A stretch of 64,000 nt of DNA from Budorcas taxicolor. Its lineage: Eukaryota; Chordata; Mammalia; Artiodactyla; Bovidae. Numbering within the stretch: position 1 is the first letter of the stretch; every line of letters begins with the position of its first letter. A program made the position numbers and the translations under genes. Location of the stretch: NCBI RefSeq assembly GCF_023091745.1, contig NC_068935.1, positions 64,194,724-64,258,723 on the forward strand, read 5' to 3'. The notes under the pieces are model-generated. The model saw only the letters and a list, made by a program, of their open reading frames with translations, ran no database searches and was not told the origin of the DNA. Shown one piece after another: positions 54,926 through 64,000 of the stretch.

Positions 54926-56878
54926 CTACATATCAGAAACATTCACACTGAAGGAGACACACTCACTGAGAGAGACACAGAGAGAGAGACACACACAATG
55001 AGACAGACATCCACACAGAGGAGGAGAAATAGGCACTGAGAGACACACACACTGGGAGAGACATACACACTGAGTGAGAGGCACAAACATTGGGAGACAC
55101 ACACGGTGAAACCCTCACACAGGCTTAGAGACATAGACATACTGAGAGAGAGACTCACACACCCTGAGAGACACAAACACCCTGAGAGACAGACACACTG
55201 AGACACTCACACAATCCCTAAAAACAGACACACAACACTGAGGCAGACGCACAGTGAGACAGACACACACACATTGAGAGACACATGGGAGAAACACACA
55301 CAGAGACACTCTGGGAGTCACACAGAGCCACACATACACAGAAACACACACCAAAGAGACACACACACAATGAGAGTTCTCCACACAAACTGAGAGAGAG
55401 AGACAGACACACACATGCTGAGAGACACACACACTGAGGGAGACATACACAGTGGGAGAGAGACACAGATATTGTGAGACACACAGACACTGAGACGAAA
55501 ACACACACTTACGGACATAAACATACAGAGAGAGACACACGCACACATTGAGAGATAGGGGGACAAGCACAGCGACAGAGAAATACACTCACAGAGAAAA
55601 ATTTCACCAGTGAGAGAGAGTCTCCAAACAGAGAGAGGCAAGAGAGACATGCACACTCAGAGACTCACACTGAAACACATACAGATACAGAGAGAGACAC
55701 GCACACACAGAGACATATACACACTGAGAAACAGACACACACTGAGAGAGCCACACTCACAGGGGCCCACAGAGACACACACACTCAGAGAGCAAGACAC
55801 ACAGAATGAGAGAGTCACACACACTGAGAAGGAGACACACACGCCCTGAGAGACACACACAGCAGAGAGACGTACACATTCACAGTGAGACACACACACT
55901 GAGAGACATACACACACACAGAGACACACACAAACAGGGTAAGAAACAGAAACACTCACACTGAAGGAGTCACACACACTGAGAGAGACACACAACCTGA
56001 GAGAGAGACACAAACAGCCAGAGAGTCACACATTCTGAAACACACACATGGAGACACACAAATTGCAAGTGACATACATGTTGACAGAGACACACACACA
56101 GATACACACACACACACACAGAGAACGAGCCATCCGCAGAGAGAGAGAGAAACACAGAAAGAGTCACACACACAAAGAGAGACCAAAACACTGACTGAGA
56201 GATACATACACGTAGAGGCAATGCAGAGACACATAGAGACACACACACTGAGACACATACACATACAGAGGTTAACACACACACTAAGAACCAGAAACAC
56301 ACACTGAGAGAGACACACACAGGCACCCTCAGAGACACACACACTCAAAGAGCAAGGCACACACACTGAGAGTCACACACACTGAGAGAGAGACGCAAAC
56401 ACGCTGAGAGTCATACACAAGAGAGAGACACACACATTCACAGGGAGACACACACACCGAGAAACATAGACACTGAGAGACAAACACGCTAAGAACCAGA
56501 AACCCTCACACTGAACGCGTCACACACACTGAGAGAGACACACAACCTGAAATTGAGACAAAAACACTCGGAGAGTCACACATTCTGAGACACACACACG
56601 GAGACACAAAAATTGAGAGTGTCACCTATGTGGACAGAGGCACACCCACACTTAGAGAAACACATGCAGAGTGAGATACACACTCACATGGAGTGAGAGA
56701 GAGACATCCACACAGAGAGAGAGAAACAGACAGAGGCATACACACAAAGAGAGACTAAAACACAGACTGAGACACACATACATGGAGAGGCACACAGAAA
56801 CACACCCACTGAGAGACACACACTGAGACACACAGACACTGAGACACATACACATCCAGAGAGAGAGACACACACACG
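54926..56878. repeat. Unit 29, family A, 1,953 bp
   Basis: Partner of unit 10. It lacks unit 10's private changes and has its own: 'acacacaacac' near 55,229 (a lost CpG), 'gacgaaaacac' near 55,493 and 'gagaggcaag' near 55,633. Confidence 0.95.
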
Positions 56879-58817
56879 CTACATATCAGAAACATTCACA
56901 CTGAAGGGGACACACTCACTGAGAGAGACACAGAGAGAGAGACACACACAATGAGACAGACATCCACACAGAGGAGGAGAAATAGGCACTGAGAGACACA
57001 CACATTGGGAGAGACATACACACTGAGTGAGAGGCACAAATATTGGGAGACACACACGGTGAAACCCACACACAGGCTTAGAGACATAGACATACTGAGA
57101 GAGAGACTCACACACCCTGAGAGACACAAACACCCTGAGAGACAGACACACTGAGACACTCACACAATCCCTAAAAACAGACACGCAACACTGAGGCAGA
57201 CGCACAGTGAGACAGACACACACACATTGAGAGACTCATGGGAGAAACACACACAGAGACACTCTGGGAGTCACACAGAGCCACACATACACAGAAACAC
57301 ACACCAAAGAGACACACACACAATGAGAGTTCTCCACACAAACTGAGAGAGAGAGACAGACACACACATGCTGAGAGACACACACACTGAGGGAGACATA
57401 CACAGTGGGAGAGAGACACAGATATTGTGAGACACACACACACTGAGATGAACACACACACTTAGGGACATAAACATACAGAGAGAGACACACGCACACA
57501 CTGAGAGATAGGGGGACAAGCACAGCGACAGAGAAATACACTCACAGAGAAAAATTTCACCAGTGAGAGAGAGTCTGCAAACAGAGAGAGACAAGAGAGA
57601 CATGCACACTCAGAGACTCACACTGAAACACATACAGATACAGAGAGAGACACGCACACACAGAGACACATACACACTGAGAAACAGACACACACTGAGA
57701 GAGCCACACTCACAGGGGCCCACAGAGACACACACACTCAGAGAGCAAGACACACAGAATGAGAGAGTCACACACACTGAGAAGGAGACACAAACGCCCT
57801 GAGAGACACACACAGCAGAGAGACGTACACATTCACAGTGAGACACACACACTGAGAGACATACACACCCACAGAGACACACACAAACAGGGTAAGAAAC
57901 AGAAACACTCACACTGAAGGAGTCACACACACTGAGAGAGACACACAACCTGAGAGAGAGACACAAACAGCCGGAGAGTCACACATTCTGAAACACACAC
58001 ATGGAGACACACAAATTGCAAGTGACATACATGTTGACAGAGACACACACACACAGATACACACACACACACAGAGAAAGAGCCATCGGCAGAGAGAGAG
58101 AGAAACACAGAAAGAGTCACACACACAAACAGAGACTAAAACACTGACTGAGAGATACATACACGTAGAGGCAATGCAGAGACGTAGAGACACACACACT
58201 GAGACACATACACATACAGAGGTTAACACACACACTAAGAACCAGAAACACACACTGAGAGAGACACACACAGGCACCCTCAGAGACACACACACTCAAA
58301 GAGCAAGGCACACACACTGAGAGTCACACACACTGAGAGAGAGACGCAAACACCCTGAGAGTCATACACAAGAGAGAGACACGCACATTCACAGGGAGAC
58401 ACACACACACTGAGAAACATACACACTGAGAGACACACACGCTAAGAACCAGAAACCCTCACACTGAACGCGTCACACACACTGAGAGAGACACACAACC
58501 TGAAATTGAGACAAAAACACTCGGAGAGTCACACATTCTGAGACACAAAAATTGAGAGTGTCACCTACGTGGACAGAGGCACACCCACACTTAGAGAAAC
58601 ACATGCAGAGTGAGATACACACTCACATGGAGTGAGAGAGAGACATCCACACAGAGAGAGAGAAACAGACAGAGGCATACACACAAAGAGAGACTAAAAC
58701 ACAGACTGAGACACACATACATGGAGAGGCACGCAGAAACACAGCCACTGAGAGACACACACTGAGACACACAGACACTGAGACACATACACATCCAGAG
58801 AGAGAGACACACACACG
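56879..58817. repeat. Unit 30, family B with A/D-type middle, 1,939 bp
   Basis: The head is family B ('attgggag', 'aaatattgg', 'gagactcatggg'), but the middle has 'caccaaagagac' with 'gagatgaac' and 'cttagggac', so it is mosaic. It carries the 14-bp deletion near 58,542. 'ggcacgcagaaac' near 58,729 is private. Confidence 0.94.
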
Positions 58818-60768
58818 CTACATATCAGAAACATTCACACTGAAGGAGACACACTCACTTAGAGAGACACAGAGAGAGAGACACACACAATGAGACAGAC
58901 ATCCACACAGAGGAGGAGAAATAGGCACTGAGAGACACACACACTGGGAGAGACATACACACTGAGTGAGAGGCACAAACATTGGGAGACACACACGGTG
59001 AAACCCACACACAGGCTTAGAGACATAGACATACTGAGAGAGAGACTCACACCCTGAGAGACACAAACAGCCTGAGAGACAGACACACTGAGACACTCAC
59101 ACAATCCCTAAAAACAGACACGCAACACTGAGGCAGACGCACAGTGAGACAGACACACACGCATTGAGAGACACATGGGAGAAACACACACAGAGACACT
59201 CTGGGAGTCACACAGAGCCACACATACACAGAAACACACACCAAAGAGACACACACACAATGAGAGCTCTCCACACAAACTGAGAGAGAGAGACAGACAC
59301 ACACATGGTGAGAGACACACACACTGAGGGAGACATACACAGTGGGAGAGAGACACAGATATTGTGAGACACACACACACTGAGATGAACACACACACTT
59401 AGGGACATAAACATACAGAGAGAGACACACGCACACACTGAGAGATAGGGGGACAAGCACAGCGAGAGAGAAATACACTCACAGAGAAAAATTTCACCAG
59501 TGAGAGAGAGTCTCCAAACAGAGAGAGACAAGAGAGACATGCACACTCAGAGACTCACACTGAAACACATACAGATACAGAGAGAGACACGCACACACAG
59601 AGACACATACACACTGAGAAACAGACACACACTGAGAGAGCCACACTCACAGGGGCCCACAGAGACACACACACTCAGAGAGCAAGACACACAGAATGAG
59701 AGAGTCACACACACTGAGAAGGAGACACAAACGCCCTGAGAGACACATACAGCAGAGAGACGTACACATTCACAGTGAGACACACACACTGAGAGACATA
59801 CACACCCACAGAGACACACACAAACAGGGTAAGAAACAGAAACACTCACACTGAAGGAGTCACACACACTGAGAGAGACACACAACCTGGGAGAGAGACA
59901 CAAACAGCCGGAGAGTCACACATTCTGAAACACACACATGGAGACACACAAATTGCAAGTGACATACATGTTGACAGAGACACACACACACAGATACACA
60001 CACACACACACAGAGAACGAGCCATCCGCAGAGAGAGAGAGAAACACAGAAAGAGTCACACACACAAACAGAGACCAAAACACTGACTGAGAGATACATA
60101 CACGTAGGGGCAATGCAGAGACACATAGAGACACACACACTGAGACACATACACATACAGAGGTTAACACACACACTAAGAACCAGAAACACACACTGAG
60201 AGAGACACACACAGGCACCCTCAGAGACACACACACTCAAAGAGCAAGGCACACACACTGAGAGTCACACACACTGAGAGAGAGACGCAAACACGCTGAG
60301 AGTCATACACAAGAGAGAGACACACACATTCACAGGGAGACACACACACCGAGAAACATAAACACTGAGAGACACACACGCTAAGAACCAGAAACCCTCA
60401 CACTGAACGCGTCACACACACTGAGAGAGACACACAACCTGAAATTGAGACAAAAACACTCGGAGAGTCACACATTCTGAGACACACACGGAGACACAAA
60501 AATTGAGAGTGTCACCTACGTGGACAGAGGCACACCCACACTTAGAGAAACACATGCAGAGTGAGATACACACTCACATGGAGTGAGAGAGAGACATCCA
60601 CACAGAGAGAGAGAAACAGACAGAGGCATACACACAAAGAGAGACTAAAACACAGACTGAGACACACATACATGGAGAGGCACACAGAAACACAGCCACT
60701 GAGAGACACACACTGAGACACACAGACACTGAGACACATACACATCCAGAGAGAGAGACACACACACG
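58818..60768. repeat. Unit 31, family D, 1,951 bp
   Basis: Very close to units 9 and 28 in the first 650 bp. It has a CA pair fewer in 'gagacacacacggagac' near 60,479, which makes it 1,951 bp. 'gacacatacagcag' near 59,743 is shared with unit 28. Confidence 0.95.
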
Positions 60769-62726
60769 CTACATATCAGAAACATTCACACTGAAGGGGA
60801 CACACTCACTGAGAGAGACACAGAGAGAGAGACACACACAATGAGACAGACATCCACACAGAGGAGGAGAAATAGGCACTGAGAGACACACACACTGGGA
60901 GAGACATACACACTGAGTGAGAGGCACAAACATTGGGAGACACACACGGTGAAACCCACACACAGGCTTAGAGGCATAGACATACTGAGAGAGAGACTCA
61001 CACACCCTGAGAGACACAAACATCCTGAGAGACAGACACACTGAGACACTCACAGAATCCCTAAAAACAGACACGCAACACTGAGGCAGACGCACAGTGA
61101 GACAGACACACACACATTGAGAGACACATGGGAGAAACACACACAGAGACACTGTGGGAGTCACACAGAGACACACACACACAGAAACACCCACCATAAC
61201 GACACACACACAATGAGAGTTCTCCACACAAACTGAGAGAGAGAGACAGACACACACATGCTGAGAGACACACACACTGAGGGAGACATACACAGTGGGA
61301 GAGAGACACAGATATTGTGAGACACACGCACACTGAGACGCACACACACACTTCGGGATATAAACATACAGAGAGAGACACAGGCACACGCTGAGAGATA
61401 GGGGGACAAACACAGCGAGAGAGAAATAACACTCACAGAGAAAGACTTCACCACTGAGAGAGAGTCTCCAAACAGAGAGAGACAAGAGAGACATGCACAC
61501 TCAGAGACTCACACTGAAACACATACACATACAGAGAGAGACACGCACACACAGAGACACATACACACTGAGAAACAGACACACACACACTGAGAGAGCC
61601 ACACTCACAGGGGCCCACAGAGACACACACACTCAGAGAGCAAGACACACAGAATGAGAGACTCACACACTCTGAGAAGGAGACACAGACGCCCTGAGAG
61701 TCACACACAGCAGAGAGACGTACACATTCACAGTGAGACACACACACTGAGAGACATACACACACACAGAGACACACACAAACAGGGTAAGAAACAGAAA
61801 CACTCACACTGAAGGAGTCACACACACTGAGAGAGACACACAACCTGAGAGAGAGACACAAACAGCCGGAGAGTCACACATTCTGAAACACACACATGGA
61901 GACACACAAACTGCAAGTGACATACATGTTGACAGAGACACACACACACAGATACACACACACACACAGAGAAAGAGCCATCGGCAGAGAGAGAGAGAAA
62001 CACAGAAAGAGTCACACACACAAACAGAGACTAAAACACTGACTGAGAGATACATACACATAGAGGCAATGCAGAGACGTAGAGACACACACACTGAGAC
62101 ACATACACATACAGAGGTTAACACACACACTAAGAACCAGAAACACACACTGAGAGAGACACACACAGGCACCCTCAGAGACACACACACTCAAAGAGCA
62201 AGGCACACACACTGAGAGTCACACACACTGAGAGAGAGACGCAAACACGCTGAGAGTCATATACAAGAGAGAGACACGCACATTCACAGGGAGACACACA
62301 CACACTGAGAAACATACACACTGAGAGACACACACGCTAAGAACCAGAAACCCTCACACTGAACGCGTCACACACACTGAGAGAGACACACAACCTGAAA
62401 TTGAGACAAAAACACTCGGAGAGTCACACATTCTGAGACACACACACGGAGACACAAAAATTGAGAGTGTCACCTACGTGGACAGAGGCACACCCACACT
62501 TAGAGAAACACATGCAGAGTGAGATACACACTCATATGGAGTGAGAGAGAGACATCCACACAGAGAGAGAGAAACAGACAGAGGCATACACACAAAGAGA
62601 GACTAAAACACAGACTGAGACACACATACATGGAGAGGCACACAGAAACACACCCACAGAGAGACACACAGTGAGACACACAGACACTGAGACACATACA
62701 CATCCAGAGAGAGAGACACACACACG
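60769..62726. repeat. Unit 32, family C, 1,958 bp
   Basis: Close to unit 20, with 'gagacgcac' and 'cttcgggatat'. Private changes are 'gaggcatagac' near 60,971, 'acatcctgag' near 61,020, 'cacagaatccc' near 61,051, 'acatacacatac' near 61,521 and 'cacagtgagacac' near 62,666. Confidence 0.94.
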
Positions 62727-64000
62727 CTACATATCAGAAACATTCACACTGAAGGAGACACACTCACTGAGAGAGACACACAGAGAGAGACACACACAAT
62801 GAGACAGACATCCACACAGAGAAGGAGAAATAGGCACTGAGAGACACACACACTGGGAGAGACATACACACTGAGTGAGAGGCACAAACATTGGGAGACA
62901 CACACGGTGAAACCCACACACAGGCTTAGAGACATAGACATACTGAGAGAGAGACTCACACACCCTGAGAGACACAAACACCCTGAGAGACAGACACACT
63001 GAGACACTCACACAATCCCTAAAAACAGACACGCAACACTGAGGCAGACGCACAGTGAGACAGACACACACACATTGAGAGACACATGGGAGAAACACAC
63101 ACAGAGACACTCTGGGAGTCACACAGAGCCACACATACACAGAAACACACACCAAAGAGACACACACACAATGAGAGTTCTCCACACAAACTGAGAGAGA
63201 GAGACAGACACACACATGCTGAGAGACACACACACTGAGGGAGACATACACAGTGGGAGAGAGACACAGATATTGTGAGACACACAGACACTGAGACGAA
63301 CACACACACTTACGGACATAAACATACAGAGAGAGACACACGCACACATTGAGAGATAGGGGGACAAGCACAGCGACAGAGAAATAACTCACAGAGAAAA
63401 ATTTCACCAGTGAGAGAGAGTCTCCAAACAGAGAGAGACAAGAGACACATGCACACTCAGAGACTCACACTGAAACACATACAGATACAGAGAGAGACAC
63501 GCACACACAGAGACATAGACACACTGAGAAACAGACACACACTGAGAGAGCCACACTCACAGGGGCCCACAGAGACACACACACTCAGAGAGCAAGACAC
63601 ACAGAATGAGAGAGTCACACACACTGAGAAGGAGACACACACGCCCTGAGAGACACACACAGCAGAGAGACGTACACATTCACAGTGAGACACACACACT
63701 GAGAGACATACACACACACAGAGACACACACAAACAGGGTAAGAAACAGAAACACTCACACTGAAGGAGTCACACACACTGAGAGAGACACACAACCTGA
63801 GAGAGAGACACAAACAGCCAGAGAGTCACACATTCTGAAACACACACATGGAGACACACAAATTGCAAGTGACATACATGTTGACAGAGACACACACACA
63901 GATACACACACACACACACAGAGAACGAGCCATCCGCAGAGAGAGAGAGAAACACAGAAAGAGTCACACACACAAAGAGAGACCAAAACACTGACTGAGA
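62727..64000. repeat. Partial unit 33, family A (first 1,274 bp)
   Basis: The copy runs into the right edge. It has the family A marks, a 1-bp loss in 'gaaataactcac' near 63,382 (others gaaatacactcac) and 'gacatagacac' near 63,513 (others gacatatacac). Its GA/CA run near 62,778 is of the 'gacacacagagag' type otherwise seen in units 3, 20 and 24. Confidence 0.94.

Larger units (their letters stand above)
49084..56878. repeat. Four-unit block Y, copy 2 (units 26-29)
   Basis: Partner of 11,950-19,745. Nineteen units separate the two starts. Confidence 0.85.
1..64000. repeat. Megasatellite array, ~1,953-bp unit, ~32.8 copies, open at both ends
   Basis: The motif ctacatatcagaaac occurs 33 times at spacings of 1,937-1,960 bp, and all sequence between the anchors recurs in the same order and orientation. 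The mean over 32 complete intervals (220 to 62,727) is 1,953 bp. Base 1 matches phase 1,954 of the first interval and base 64,000 matches phase 1,494, so the array continues beyond both edges. The + strand is rich in A, C and G and poor in T. No unique sequence of 300 bp or more lies between copies. I see no gene, tRNA, rRNA, mobile element or CRISPR array. Whether the array is transcribed cannot be judged from sequence. It is a satellite or megasatellite by structure; I do not recognise it as a named family. Confidence 0.97.

Noticed and set aside
904..63649. Plus-strand open frames of 60-105 codons, rich in Thr, His, Arg and Glu
   Set aside because: Direct translation of aca-cac-aga-gag repeats; they recur in the same place in each unit with frame-breaking differences and have no recognisable fold.
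220..64000. Minus-strand open frames of 60-243 codons, rich in Cys, Val, Ser and Leu
   Set aside because: They result from the lack of A on the minus strand. Several frames are open at once, ends shift with 1-, 2- and 14-bp indels, and there is no domain or start context. Not annotated as CDS.
1..64000. CRISPR array
   Set aside because: Copies are contiguous and nearly 2 kb long. There are no short constant repeats separated by unique spacers, and no cas genes.
1..64000. Telomere or subtelomere repeats, alpha satellite, rDNA
   Set aside because: No ttaggg runs, no ~171-bp AT-rich monomers and no rRNA-like sequence are seen.
1..64000. Transposon or retroelement as the origin of the unit
   Set aside because: No terminal inverted or long terminal repeats, poly-A tail, target-site duplication or transposase or reverse transcriptase reading frame is visible in the unit.
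1..64000. Nucleosome phasing of the 1,953-bp unit (about 11 nucleosomes)
   Set aside because: The number can be made to fit, but nothing in the sequence shows a regular 10-bp or ~178-bp signal.

Overview
The whole 64 kb is one satellite-like tandem array. A unit averaging about 1,953 bp is repeated head to tail from base 1 to base 64,000: 32 complete copies, 219 bp of a preceding copy and 1,274 bp of a following copy, about 32.8 units in all. I set the phase on a motif present once per copy (ctacatatcagaaac). Its positions are 220, 2173, 4128, 6084, 8039, 9992, 11950, 13902, 15841, 17793, 19746, 21699, 23654, 25612, 27568, 29521, 31476, 33434, 35392, 37345, 39305, 41265, 43218, 45173, 47128, 49084, 51037, 52974, 54926, 56879, 58818, 60769 and 62727. 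Spacings run from 1,937 to 1,960 bp. Neither end of the array lies in the window, and no unique flanking sequence, gene, RNA gene or transposon is visible.

Each unit is built from short (CA)n and (GA)n stretches joined by ctgagaga-like motifs. On the + strand T is scarce, so the minus strand has few A and therefore few stop codons. This produces hundreds of minus-strand open frames that read only Cys-Val-Ser-Leu and plus-strand frames that read Thr-His-Arg-Glu. They overlap in several frames, change length with 1-, 2- and 14-bp indels, and are not genes. I annotate no CDS.

Three nested levels of repetition can be read: (1) the short CA/GA motifs; (2) homologous modules inside each unit, most clearly two half-blocks about 550-560 bp apart and a second pair about 382 bp apart; (3) multi-unit duplications. 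Units sort into four sequence families, called A to D here, by linked variants near +410 to +600 of the unit. The clearest multi-unit event is a four-unit tandem duplication with an offset of exactly 7,822 bp (about 19.1-27.1 kb copied at about 26.9-34.9 kb). Its breakpoint lies in a 195-bp stretch of identity and leaves one chimeric unit. Blocks 37.13 kb apart (11.95-19.75 with 49.08-56.88 kb) and 41.045 kb apart (2.17-6.08 with 43.22-47.13 kb) show older exchanges. Many differences between copies are CG against TG or CA, as expected of DNA methylated at CpG in the germ line.

The organism is a eukaryote, most likely a vertebrate: a non-coding, CA/GA-rich megasatellite with CpG decay and no dense gene content. 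I cannot name the species or chromosome. The pattern fits repeated unequal exchange or gene conversion between sister copies. An assembly error could mimic the near-perfect 7.8 kb duplication and must be excluded with reads.
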